Assembly: GCA_964030475.1 (NCBI GenBank)
Contig: CAXIPT010000001.1
Location: 7,027,179 to 7,091,178 of the forward strand
Source of the DNA: Tethya wilhelma
Taxonomy: Eukaryota > Porifera > Demospongiae > Tethyida > Tethyidae
Reading direction: 5' to 3'
DNA length: 64,000 nucleotides
The position numbers and the translations under genes were made by a program. Shown piece after piece: positions 23,901 through 35,323 of this stretch (position 1 is the first letter of the stretch; each line of letters begins with the position of its first letter). Under the pieces are notes generated by a model. It was not told where the DNA came from and ran no database searches. It saw nothing but the letters and a program-made list of their open reading frames with translations.

Positions 23901-25008
23901 TTTCTTGAATCTCCAGTTTGGTATACCTACCTGCTTTTATAAAGGAATGACAGACTTACATCTTGTAGGACTTGAGTTAATCTTTCCTTTCTACCTTGGC
24001 AGTATACTTCTAGTCATCACGCTGGTTGCAAAATATTGCAGAAGCAGAAGATTCAATAACTTCTTCTCAAATATCCGTGTGACCCATGTGTTTGTAACGC
24101 TTCTCCTGCTATCCTATACTAGCCTAATTCGAACTTGTATCATCATCTTGGGCTCCATAACAATAACCACTCCCAATGGGGCCTATTCAATAAGGTGGAG
24201 GAATGATCCCAACATCTACTTCTTCCAAGACACCCTGCACATTTTCCTAGTGTTTGTTTCAATCATTCTTCTCTTGTTTCTCATCCCTTTCTCCTTACTC
24301 TTGCTCTTTCCAGGGACCTTGCTTGGCATGCCATTTACCAAGAGATTGAAACCTTTTATTGATGCTTGCATTGCTCCATTTGAACCTAACATGACTTTCT
24401 GGGTTGGACTTCGACTTGTAGTGCGTTTTGTGCTGAACTTGGTGGCAATTTTTGGATTTCGAGAACTTCAACTCATCACAATTTCTATCATTTTGTGTAT
24501 TCTTGCATTTTTCCAAGCCTTTTTGAAGCCATTCAAATCACTGGGTAGGAATATCGTGGACCTCAGTCTACTTGTGAATCTGTGTTTGATGTCCATTTTT
24601 ACCATTTACCTTATTCCACGTACCTTTGAAGAATCACGATACGGTGAAATTATGTTGATTGTATTTGGTTCATTTTTTACTTTCAGCTTAATTGTACTTG
24701 TTATTGCTTACATCATTCGAGGAATTCCTTATACACGACGACTCTATGAAGCACTCAAGCTTTTCTTACTTAATGGAATTGCATCTTTGAAGAAAAAGTA
24801 TAGCGAATTCAAGATCTCTGTATGGATGAAAAAGAAGCTCCATAATGGAAACAAGGAAAATATTGGGCTTCAAAGAATTGTGGATGCTAAGCAAGCAATT
24901 AGTCACACTAGTGTGCACATTACTGAGTCTGAAGAAGTGCCCAACACTAGTGCTGAATTCACAGGCTTGCGTGAGTCCCTGTTGACCTCTTCCAGCAATG
25001 TGCTGTAG
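20971..25008 (+). CDS. Large surface protein: signal peptide, right-handed beta-helix ectodomain, Cys-rich neck, multi-TM C-terminus
   Basis: A single exon encodes 1345 residues. The start at 20971 is chosen because MFLQQTSSVLLILLCAVCL is a good signal peptide and a splice acceptor precedes it. Residues about 30-740 are N-glycosylation-rich with repeated GGAI/GGGM motifs (NGGGMTVFSYG, EHGGAIFATE, TGGAIRLLTE, YGGAIFVDF), as in Pmp-like or pectate-lyase-like beta-helices. A Cys-rich neck follows near residues 790-913 (GILCGRCEKNYS, GCQLC). From residue 917 there are about eight to nine hydrophobic helices (ALGLIILFAALGILLVILI first), then a 90-residue cytoplasmic tail. Such proteins have been grouped as 'GPCR-related' (PTHR11319-like, from memory), but the TM number and sequence do not match classical GPCRs. 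Ligand and function unknown. AATAAA at 25183 lies only 38 bases before the next start codon. Confidence 0.82.
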   Translation: MFLQQTSSVLLILLCAVCLTVIPHCSANARRLIVQPSCNATNSTATSQLDNNTHCYTLDEALVGLNSNDSLILLPGDHILTTFHIIDGNVSSIINVSIIGDSDDRSSVVISCSEGVGLVFLNTDYITISGVTIQQCGLNISNFEEALEIARQRVDIIFAPLEDFSAAIFLCNCWYLLMENVSIQDNIGYGFVALNLNGNATFREILVDSNFPTTCAVSLSSYSSSGGSGGGMLIIYQDYHPGQIANLLAGAQFTLTFENARISNNYACRLDLLAELYNKLARSISTAPSADTIDFIGAGGLSLFLAQGHYHVDATFQSCIFENNSSTYNGAALEITQFEASNDSHVTIYDSLFLNNGGGLARIYGHEALDPAGALLLVYYSQIPTQYSSIIAASQFLGHEPSSVKVYRTNFTGNTAINGGGMTVFSYGPSVGFIQDVVVVEDCIFIDNSAEHGGAIFATEISYSGFEPGVQIIFKNIDVRDNSELNVSTGIVDINFLNVTFNGTNLFSHNRDTALTLYNSVARLSGTMEFAHNIGATGGAIRLLTESYLVLTGDVDLTFRENVGLIYGGAIFVDFDTIRFNLYDCFMFIDRIDPFCSLFNTCSRPQDYKISIKFINNTAPFGGIIYGSSFSNCPWVNDNEFFFSQDLNGHEKAQIIKENLEIIRDWVKFYPDIDFTSNNSLNYINTVAFDVISDQHKTNTEPLMYYVMPGEEFTVNLNAFDQLLQPIPLTIFSRISPHDGNDIFAEYAYSSIGETDRYLLPGVREYSTVPITVFGQENTDHIVTITSNEAQVEFNFTVILTHCAVGYEFNKNFTLNSDLTEQRCVCAINKVIPTISCNNDGTLNYPVDDWIGVDEDSNYIIHECIFDYCEENVTQLSLNTPNVQCRNHRSGILCGRCEKNYSRIIGQSGCQLCYNNNALGLIILFAALGILLVILITTFNITITSGYINGFIFYANVFSIYNYDLLPSTNNFGILASFLNLQFGIPTCFYKGMTDLHLVGLELIFPFYLGSILLVITLVAKYCRSRRFNNFFSNIRVTHVFVTLLLLSYTSLIRTCIIILGSITITTPNGAYSIRWRNDPNIYFFQDTLHIFLVFVSIILLLFLIPFSLLLLFPGTLLGMPFTKRLKPFIDACIAPFEPNMTFWVGLRLVVRFVLNLVAIFGFRELQLITISIILCILAFFQAFLKPFKSLGRNIVDLSLLVNLCLMSIFTIYLIPRTFEESRYGEIMLIVFGSFFTFSLIVLVIAYIIRGIPYTRRLYEALKLFLLNGIASLKKKYSEFKISVWMKKKLHNGNKENIGLQRIVDAKQAISHTSVHITESEEVPNTSAEFTGLRESLLTSSSNVL

Positions 25009-25220
25009 TAGTGTAAGACATCATGTGTGAAGTCTGACTTATAAGGAAGTACATTGCACTGTTGTTTAATTGTGTTTGTATTGTTTGTATTGCTACATTA
25101 TATTCCTGTTTGTGTGAAGAGTTTGACTATTGTTGTTATTCTGCGCATGCTCAGTTCAAACCGTTAATTCTAGATGCTTTCTAATAAACAGAAGACAAAG
25201 AAAATTTAGAATAAAAAATT

Positions 25221-28200
25221 ATGGGAGACAGAAAAGTGTTTTCCATTCCATCTGTTTCAGAGATAAGGCAAGCTAACAAGGTTCCTTCTACTGAAAGTAA
25301 ACCATCTTTATTCAAGTCATCAGTGAGACTGAATGAAAAGATAACCACTCCACAAGCCACCTCCCCAGTTTCCTGCAGCAAGCATAGAACAAGATATGAA
25401 ACTAATGCAGGATCAACTACAAGAGATTTATCTACTCAAAAATACCAACCATCTGTTGTTACCTCAGCAGAAAGTAGCAAAGAACCTAGATCAAAACATA
25501 AAGATGTTACAAAGAATATTGCTCCCTCTAAAACTGTTTATCGTAATAGTTCTAGTACAGTTATACCTCATCGGAGTGGCTTTATTCCCCTGAGCTCTAC
25601 AGCTTCCAGCACAGGAGATGCAACAGCAATGAACCCCGATGATAATTCTACTTCTAGTATTACAAAGTCCATTGTTAGTGGTACAGCCACAGACAATGGA
25701 GCGTCAGCTACCCCTTATCGCCCTCATGCCATTCTTGCTAATGCTGTCCAGGTGAGGCTCAGAGCTGGTACAAAACTAACCAATACTGCAGGCACTGCAC
25801 ACACACTTAATAATAGAACATCTATCAGTATAAGCATCACATATTTGTACAATGAGTAGGTCTCCAATATAAATTCTAGTGTTGCCATCCAATAATGATC
25901 ATGAATGGCATAGCTAGTGGATAGTTTTACACTGGGCATGAGACTAACTGTAGGTTAACATAATATTATGCATTATACTGTTGCTGATGTATTTACTCCA
26001 AGTACTGTGCATTCACTATCCCAGAGTATTGATGCTGTTGATCCTATTATCAATTCATGGAAGCAGCTGCACCATTACTGTTCCGTTTATCTGTGTCTGT
26101 TTTCCCTTCAATAGAGAAACAACCCCATCATGAAGCACATCCGCAATGTCCCTTGGGAGGTAGCCAATATTGTGGCAGACTTTGAACTCGGCAGGACCAC
26201 CTGTGCTCTCTTTCTCAGGTACTCTAAACTCAATCACAGCTCTGCTCATTATAGCAGCCCCTCTCTGTGATGTGATGTGATGTAATCCTTGTGTTTGAAG
26301 TGGGCGTCTTGATCTCAGAGGCATTTTGGCAACCACTTAAATTATCTTCCCATTCCCATGGCAATAGTAGCCTGGCAACCTGTACTTAGAACTAGCATGT
26401 TCAGGTTTGGTAGAAGTGCCACTGTTGAGGTGTGTGAGTACTTTACCCTCATGACCTTGAGGGAGATGCAGACATTATACTCCTGAGTGACTTCTCCTTG
26501 CTCCATTACTGCATGTCAATGAGATCTGTGGTTGGTTGCTCTACACCCCCCTCCACCTCTATACAGCATCACTCCCCCCTACTACTCCTGTTCTATGGAC
26601 ATGGAAACTTCCCAATAAAGAGCTCTAGTTGCTAGGCAATGGCACAGTTGATGTTAGATATTTTGTACGAGTGTGTCTGTGTACGTACGTAAGCCCCCAA
26701 TGCCCAATAATAGAGTAAATGATTGTTTACATGTAGCATGCTAAGGAACTGAATGCTTGTTTCTCCTTGTTGTTGGTGTACATCTGTTGGGCGGCTGGCT
26801 GGCAGTGAGCTCAGACATACTCAGTCTGCTCGACTCGCTCGCGGTAGGTATGTAGCTCAGCTGGTTGATTGGGCTAAAGGGGATCAATTTGGGTGTTAAT
26901 TGTTATAGGAATTTGGTCCCTTGAGCATCTGTTAATGTGATAATGTTTGTGTGTTTGTGTGAGTGTGGCAATATGGAGGTAAACCATTCGGTAAATTTTT
27001 TAGTGTGCTTTTGACCCTAGGGCGGTGGGCCAGCTGTTGCATAAACACTGATTATCACCACTGGTTCCTTTTAGAGAGAGAGAGAGAGAGAAGTAAACAC
27101 TCAACACTACCATTGGATGGCCTGTTCTTTGGTTGACTAGCACTTTCTCTCTCTCTCTCTACGTACGTAGAGAGATTGTTTGTTCATCTTTGTATTCTAT
27201 TAGTGTCTATAACTCACTTTGTGTTTTTGTTGTTTTCTTTAGAAAATACAATAGTGTTTGTTGTGGTGTGGTCTAGACTTGCAGCCCTGTGTACACACAC
27301 AGTTGCTAATGTGTGCCTGTCGCCTTCACACTAACATTCTTGTACATTCTCTTGTGTTGCTGTGCAGTGTGAGGTACCACTCTCTTCATCCCAACTACAT
27401 CCACGAGAGACTCAAGGAGCTGGGCAAACAGTATGAGCTCCGAGTACTTCTAGTACTTGTGGACACTGTGAGTATCTGTACTACTGAATTGTACATGTTT
27501 CAAAATGGATTAAGTGTGACAAATAATTTTTCTCTGGTACCCTTGTGCCATTGATGTAGAGTGAGAGCCAGAAGGTGCTCCATGAGTTGGCAAAGATTGC
27601 TGTTCTTGCTGATCTCACACTCATCCTAGCGTGGAGGTGAATGGTCTCCTTCCTTCTCTAGCTGAACCTCCCTTACTTCACTTTATGTTTGCTATAATGT
27701 TCATTCAGCCATGAGGAAGCAGCCCGATATCTTGAAACTTACAAAGCCTTTGAGAACAAACCTCCAGACCTGCTCATGGAGAGAGTAGACAGTGACTTCT
27801 CTTCAAGGGTATAGGATTGCACACAACTATACTCTATTAGTCTGTACTCCATATCTTCAGCCTGTGTACCGAACACAGAGCAATTTGCTTGTTGTTCCAC
27901 TTGTTTGTATGTGTGGGTTTCATCTTGCAGTAGAATATGTCATAACATTGCTACATCCATTTGCCTCCCAGGTCACCGACAGCCTGACTACCATAAAGAA
28001 AGTAAATAAGACTGATGCGGCTACCTTGTTGGGGACTTTCAAGGTACAATGTTTGTAGCCCTTCAACTTCCCCTCCATGGCTCTGTGTATATCTCCATTA
28101 TGGTCACTCAACGGCCATCTGTTGTATTGTGTATATATAGTAGTGTGTATTGCCAGCGGTCAAAATTATCCCAGTGATGTTTGTGTGTGGCTGACTGTGT

Positions 28201-28453
28201 TGTGCAGACAATGGAGAAACTGATAACATCCTCTAAAGAAGAGTTGACACTTTGTCCAGGACTGGGTCCTCAAAAGGTTGGGCAGATTTGCAAATATTAG
28301 ATGCTGTATATTCCACACGCTTATATTAGTTGTCACACACGTACACAGGCTCAGCGGCTTCATGACTTGTTTCATGAACCTTTCAGAAAGTCAAAAAGAC
28401 CCAAGCTAGAGTCTGATGAACATGCTAAACAGCTAGCAGCTGACAAGAAGTAA
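25221..28453 (+). CDS. ERCC1: DNA excision repair protein ERCC1
   Basis: Non-catalytic partner of the XPF nuclease, acting in nucleotide excision repair and interstrand crosslink repair. Exons: 25221-25751, 26115-26218, 27368-27467, 27560-27636, 27709-27808, 27972-28043, 28208-28276, 28349-28453; 1158 nt, 385 residues (human 297). The 177-residue first exon is Ser/Thr-rich and low complexity, longer than the usual N-terminus. The central domain is clear: [71 protein letters not shown]. The C-terminal tandem helix-hairpin-helix domain has [17 protein letters not shown] and [20 protein letters not shown], which binds XPF and DNA. The KSKRPK tail could be a nuclear signal. Confidence 0.95.
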
Positions 28454-28719
28454 CAAAGCACCACCATCATTCCTCCATTCTTATGGCATACATGAAATTT
28501 TGATGAAATTTTTAAGCGTATTCATTGCCTATTGTATGTCCCTATTATGGGCGTGGTTGTAGCGGTTTGCGTACTGCATGCATTGCATTGTTGCACGCTG
28601 TATGTGGTAAGAGTTGTGGTAGATTGCCTGAGAACCAAATCACTTGATGTGTTAGCTGCTCGGTGTAATTGTAGCCGTGTTATTTACTTTGGAAGACCCT
28701 TCTTGCGAGCTGCTGAAAG

Positions 28720-30085
28720 ATGGGTGAGTTTAATTTTTGTCTGCAATGAAAATTGATGTCAAAAAAATTATTTATTATTCACTGACCAATCTGAACCAAT
28801 AAAGTGCTAGTGAGCTTGTAGAGGGTTCTCTGTGTACAATGGCTTTGCAAGCACATGCACCACTCTAGCTACGTGCATTGATCCTGAGAGCAAATCAACA
28901 GTTGCTTTGTATGATATGAAAGTAAACCATAGTAAACCCAGTGATTACTAGTGTAAAAGCAACCTGTCATTGGCCCAATCTGTTTATCATTGAGAGTACA
29001 ATTACCTCTCAGTTTGGACATCACCATGCTTTGCATCATCTCCACAGAGCTGTTCTACATGCATCTTCTCCATAAGAGTACAGCCTGTAAACGAAATTAC
29101 AGCTTCACAGATATCAGTAGCTTGTCAGAGTAACTGATGTAAATTTGGCATGAGTACACTTCCCTGCTGTTCAGAGAATCATGGTAGTGACAATATAAAA
29201 GCATCATCATCCCTGGCCATTGTCTCCAGGTGACATAAACACCCAGTGGTTATTATTACGATTCTGTGCCATATGAAAACAATCGATGTTGCTAGTAACT
29301 AATAGGATTATAAATGCTATATTATAAGTATGTATTAATATGTAGAGTGAGTTTGTGTAGGGGGTGCCAACATGTCAATCTGACTAGGCTGCTCTAAACC
29401 TGGTGATTATAACCAGTGCTCTGCATAAACTTTGTTTAAGGGACCTCCAATCACAACGAAATAGCTCTGCGTTTTTATAGCATCAAAACATTTTTGTTTT
29501 GTACCTACTCAGACAAGGCCATTAATCCTCTGAAATTTGTCTGTTTGTACTCAGTATTATGTTGGCCACTGTAAACAGAATGTGATTGCGTGTGTGTGTG
29601 CGATGATTTACAGTTGACTTACGTTCTATAAGACATGCCCTGTCATTGCCAGTATATTGTCCATATAGCTAGAGTATTGTTGCGATTGTGTCTAGCAATA
29701 CGTTATTGTTATGGTGATTTCATGTCTTTTGGGAGCTCAACCTTATAACGTGATACTAACATTAATACTAACGCAGTATTATAATAATTATACACTGGTC
29801 ATACATATACTGAATCATTCCCAGTAGGATACAATTCAAATGTTCAAAATACCCATGATTTAATATTGCATGCAACAATTATACATGATTTTGATTATGC
29901 AGGTGAAAACTGTGGATGTTGCAAGGTGTGCTGCTACAGTACTCCGTACGGCACTATATTTGCCCTCAGTGTGACAGTGGTGGGATTGGTGGGCTTCCTC
30001 TCCTCTGCTGTCTACAGCATAGCACTTGTCAATACCACACCTTACCTCACCAACCAGTGAGTGAATGAGTGAGTGCACGGGAAGG

Positions 30086-30125
<40 letters not shown>

Positions 30126-31662
30126 TAGGGGGAGAAAAATGACTGTATTACAACATGAATTTGAGTCTTAGTTAATTAATAAAGTATTATACAGTGCATG
30201 TATATATGTGTTTGAGTATGTTGGCGAGTTAAGGTGTGTGTATGAGTGGTGTGTTATCTAAACTATGCATTGTGCCTTTGTGCATATGTCACAATTATTT
30301 CACAGTATATAGGTGTTGTCATTATGGCCATCAGTCAATGAATTGTAATCAGGAGTCTCAGGTTACCTCTCACTCACACAATTGAACATCATTGATCTTT
30401 TTCCAACAACTGATACGAAAACAATCCTTACAAAATACATCAAACCATGAAACCACCATAGCTGAAGTAAATGTGATTACGGTGTATAAAGATATGATTT
30501 TTATTCATAAGCTGAACAATAATTATAAGACAAAATTTAGTATAAATATACCATGAGTTTCTCGATCTTTAGCTATACAGACTTAAAATTAATTGCAAAC
30601 CCCTGTGGTAAGAGTTTTTAATTTCTGTCCTTAATTCATGCTGGAAAACACTTACTCAAGGATATAAGATTGTACGCCATCTAGGTGGTAGTGTACACAA
30701 TGGTCAATTCCATTAGCAGAACAATGAGGTGGTGTGTGCACTGAAATTCTTTGAGCTTTGATTGAAGCTCTCTGATTTGTTGAATAACATGAAAACTACA
30801 TCTCTATCATCACGAGCGTTGGGATAAGAAGCTTTTGAGCATTGCTCAAGCATCCATAACTTCTACAAAAGAGACATAATAATAATGATAATTAGTGATA
30901 ATAACTATTGGACTGCTAGCGCTATCTATTCTTATGCAGTAAACTTTAGCATACTCGTGTGCAGTGGCTTTATCATGTTCTCTCAACTTTTTAAGTTGTA
31001 TATATTATGTGTGAGTCGTGCATGTTGGCGTGCATCACTTTTTTTTTTGTACTTTCAAGTAGTTACTCATGTCAGTCTCATTGTGGTAGCAGTGTAGTCC
31101 ATTAGTGCATGCATGTACATGCACAGCATGATATATTATAATATGGCCACAACATCATGCCATGTACATGTACAGCATGATATATTATAATATGGCCACA
31201 ACATCATGCTATGTCCATGCACATGCACGTGTGTACATCCATGGAACAGATGATCTACTCCCCATGCATGCACAACTAGAGATATATTGCTGGACTACTA
31301 CTGTATGCAAGTCTTTATAATTATACTACATTACAGTAAATGTGCAATTGCATCAATTTGCATGAATGTAATACTAAACTCGTCTGCTCACTCTCTCTTT
31401 GTGATGAAATAAATTCTTAAGATTTGTATGACCTTCCCTCCCACTGGCAGAGTGTACACATTAACATGCAACCATTCTTTTAGATCAAACGCTCCATATT
31501 CTAGCATCGTATTATAAAACGTTCAGTGACTAAACAGTATGTTAGATAGCAGAGGAGAATGTCACGAGTGCATGTTTGAAGATTGACATCTTCCCTCTTT
31601 TCATGTGTGTGAATCGATGTAACTAGTCTCATGTGTGTGTTTGACACTGTGTGTGTTATGCA

Positions 31663-31713
<51 letters not shown>

Positions 31714-33031
31714 TAAATTTAGATCAGTGTGGGAGAATCACTTGTGAATAAAGGAGGTAATGTTGACTGCCTGAGATGAAAAGACTTTATCAAAACCAGC
31801 TTCATTGTTTGGTTGTTTGTGGCAATGTATTGTGGTTGTACATTAAACACTTTTGAAGCCAAGTGCTGCAGTTTCCTTAGGTGATTTGGGGCACACGTTC
31901 ATACACCCACACCTATAGAAGTCAATGGCAGTGGGTGGATGCTTTAAGTTGCCTTATGTTGTGAGTAGTGGAATAAATAGGCTTGAAGGAATGTGGACAA
32001 ATTTTAGCCTACATTTCACTTTCATCTTGTCTCACAGAGAGAGTACAATAGATATGTCATGTAGGCATCGTGTATGAAACAAATGATGCTGTTTTGACAC
32101 ACATCCTCTGTGCTGAGAAAGCACACAATATTGTATAGAGTACATGGCATGCACTGTCATGTGATTTGTGTGATGTCAATTGAGGTGTACATGTGTAGCA
32201 CAGAGCACATATGCGGTATGAATTAATTTCTGCCACTCTGTGTGCTGGGTTTAATTGCATGGTACGTACCATTGATTCTATGGTACATCTTTGATCTCAT
32301 AACTTTGTTTATCATTGTTGACAGTGATCTGTACCCAATTAAGTTACAGGTTAACTTGAAAATGAATTCCAACCAAGAAACTTCAACATGCCACCAGCTT
32401 TTGCGTGCTGTGTAAACACAAATATTATTTAAGAAACTGCGCTGATCAAGAGTAAATTATTATGACTTGACATCTTTTGTATGTGCAAGACTTATAGTGG
32501 ATAATATTTATCATAGTTGCTTCACATGTCAAGTGACAGTTCAACTTTTACTATATTTGGCTGCTCATTTTCGTATCTGGTCAAAACTATCATAATACAG
32601 TTCACAGAAGAAATTTATCAATCTCATGCATACCAGTATCTCAATCAGTCACAACAACCACAGTCACAGACTATCATAGCCAGAAATCAAACTATGTTGT
32701 CCCTGGGTATTTTTTTTTTCTAGAACACATGTCTGTATGCATGCCCATACTCTATGTATATATAATATCTCTCTAGAGTATTCAGAATTTCATCTTTTCT
32801 CTGTATCAATGTGAGTAGAGCCACATTATGAATGTAGGCAATGCTGGCATGTATTGGTTGAGTTGGAGAACAGGGTGGGTACTGTGGTTTAATGGACACT
32901 GAGTGTACTTCAAGAGTGTAGCCATAATACAATTAGCAGTGTGATAAAATACTTTAATGATCAAATTGTTTGTGTATGCCAAAGTTTTTGATGTTATTTC
33001 ATTTAAATAACTGGTACTACTACTACTACTA

Positions 33032-33075
<44 letters not shown>

Positions 33076-34817
33076 TCATCCTCGCTCCTATTGTGGGTGG
33101 AGTGGCAGGCACCACCATCATTCCTCTCATCCTCATCACCATCCTGGCCTACTGTGTCACGGGCTATGTCAGAGATGAGCTCTACCATCCATTTGTGAAG
33201 ACCTGTGTGGGACCACTCTGTAATGTCCTGGTCAGTTAACTTATACAGAGCCTATTAATTACTATAGGTATCCACTATTGATAGAGTCTAATGCCTGGTC
33301 GATCAGTTAAATAGAGAGTGTGGGTGAGTCATGCAGCTGCTTAGGCATACACTATTGATATTGTGGGTCCACCAGTTTGCAGTGTCCTAGCTGGCCAGTT
33401 AGAGAGTGTGCAATGGGTGACTGGGGGTGAGTCAGGTGTATATGTAGCTGCAGGTATAGACGCATGTACTACTGATATTGTGGACATGGCTTCAGTGGGA
33501 AAGGTATTGTACGTGGGTCGAGTGGGCTCTTCATTAGCCACTCTCTCAATGACAGAAATGAGTCTGTTTTTGGACAACATTGTCAAATTATGCTTCACCT
33601 TCCCACACACTTAGGCAAAAAGCCTGTGGGTAGTTTTACTTCCTCTCAGTGAGTTGGAATCAACATATATGCATGCACTAGCTTCAAGCCTTGGAACGAA
33701 GGTCATTGTATTGTATAGCATTAGGATGGTCATTTGGTGACATACATGGAGCAGTAAACATGTGGTGTTGCACACTCCATTGCCATAATGGCTAACCATT
33801 ATGGTGATGAATTATCAATGTACGTCAATGATTTGAGGTCCAGTCTTTCTACTTATGCACACTATATTGTAATTATTATTCCACACGTCATTAATTTAGA
33901 TGATTGAATACCCTAATTGTAGGTGACTGTTGTAACCTTCATCTTCTTCCTACTCTGGCTGCTGCTCAGTGTTGCCCTGAGCATCATCATGGCTGTCTAC
34001 ATCCAGGTGGCATGGCTCTGCCCTCAGGTAACCTCGAGAATCAATCTGGACAATGGCTATGACTGGTGCTCGGAGTTTGGGAGTGGAGATGGTATGTGTG
34101 CACACACAGAGATGAGAGTGTTGATGGATGCTTGTTTTTTGTCAACAGTGAAACCATTATTATAATTATTGACTTCACATATTATATTCATACAGATAAT
34201 GAAATAGAAGTCTGTGTACGAGGCCTGGGCAGTCTTTGTGAAGGAGTAAGTAGGGTCATATATTATGTCCTTCAAGTTATGAGTATAGAATATAATTCAT
34301 AGTTGTGTGGTCTTTTCACTATGTGTTCAATCATGCCTATACCTTCTTATGATTGGTTTACTTTCCTTGCATGTATTGTTCCTTTGTGTGTAGGACTTGA
34401 GTATTGGTTTGGCACTGGCAATATCTCTTGGGTTCTCTCTGCTGGTGGTCATTGGCTTTGTAAGTGTGTTACTGTGTGCAGTTAAATAAAATTAGACAAA
34501 TTTGTTATAATAATTTCATACATTTTGCTTTAGATAATATACAATTTCTTTATCTGTACAAGCAAAAAATAGTGATCATAAATGATTTGAACACTTACAC
34601 TTGAAATTCTTTGAACATCCAATTCAGTGCATATGTGCATTGACAAATAATGTTATTGCAACACAACAATAATAATTGTTAATGTCACATGCACTAACTG
34701 TTCATGATGTATCCCCATTGTGTACTGTAGGTGCTCATCATGATTGTCCAGTCCGCCAACATCATCAGTGTGAGAGAGAGCAACAAGAGATCCTACAGGC
34801 CAGGCGGCAACTACTGA
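28720..34817 (+). CDS. PLP/DM20/M6-family four-TM protein, paralogue 1
   Basis: Predicted plasma-membrane tetraspan of the myelin proteolipid/M6 family. Exons: 28720-28723 (ATGG), 29903-30056, 33071-33230, 33923-34091, 34196-34245, 34394-34459, 34731-34817; 690 nt, 229 residues. Order: MGENCGCCKVCC (palmitoylation-like Cys cluster, as in PLP), TM1 (IFALSVTVVGLVGF), a short outer loop, TM2 (IIPLILITILAYCVTGYVRD, cf. TTGAVRQ of PLP), TM3 (FIFFLLWLLLSVALSIIMAVY), an outer loop with paired Cys (CVRGLGSLC, cf. KVCGSNLLSIC), TM4 (LALAISLGFSLLVVIGF) and a basic tail (SVRESNKRSYR). Exon phases equal those of the paralogue at 35324. Exon 3 has no AG acceptor: it is preceded by (TAC)n(CA)n. Introns 1 and 2 are long (1.2 and 3.0 kb). 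Confidence 0.78.
30089..30123. repeat. (TG)n microsatellite
   Basis: Uninterrupted TG run in intron 2 of the first M6-type gene; another lies at about 31669-31710 in the same intron. The rest of that 3-kb intron shows no supported exon. Confidence 0.9.
31112..31209. repeat. Two tandem 49-bp units
   Basis: Units 31112-31160 and 31161-31209 start CATGTACATG and differ at one base; a third, partial, diverged unit follows. The sequence is rich in ATGCATGT-like palindromes. It lies in the long intron of M6-type gene 1. Confidence 0.9.
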
Positions 34818-35323
34818 TAAGACTGCTACTTCTTCCTGGGAATCAGTTCCACCATGGATAACACAGCTCTAGCAGTATATTTTATCTATGGCTTCCTCTT
34901 GACAATATTATTGTCGTTGTCCTTGTTTTTTTTGTTCTCAACTCTACTGTAAATAATTTGTAATTCATTTTCTGTTATAATTATTGTATGCAGCTGTATG
35001 TTTGTGTGATAATTAATTTGTTGTAGACTAGTTTTGTCTCTCATATGTGAAGAGCACCATGCATTTCTCTCATTTTATTCACTTCCACATTCACTGAGTG
35101 GGTAAGAATCGTCTAATTTATTTCCAAGATGTAAATCCAGTCGAAAGTGATTGTTTCGTATTGACGATCCATACCATGTAGATCCCATGAATGCTGCGAC
35201 AACAGTCACTGTAAGTACGTGCTCTGTGTCGTTGTACTGTGTTGGCAGTAAAAGAGAGATATCAAACTGCAAGATCTAGACAGCAATAGAGTGAGAGTGT
35301 TCTTCTTCCCAAGAATCAAGAAG
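34818..35323. other. Interval between the two M6-type genes
   Basis: Holds the 3' UTR of paralogue 1 and the promoter and 5' UTR of paralogue 2. No other exon is supported. GAAAGTGATTG and similar motifs have no assigned role. Confidence 0.5.

Noticed and set aside
28532..28756. 74-codon plus-strand ORF
   Set aside because: It runs over the short ATGG first exon of the M6-type gene in another frame and shows no family features.
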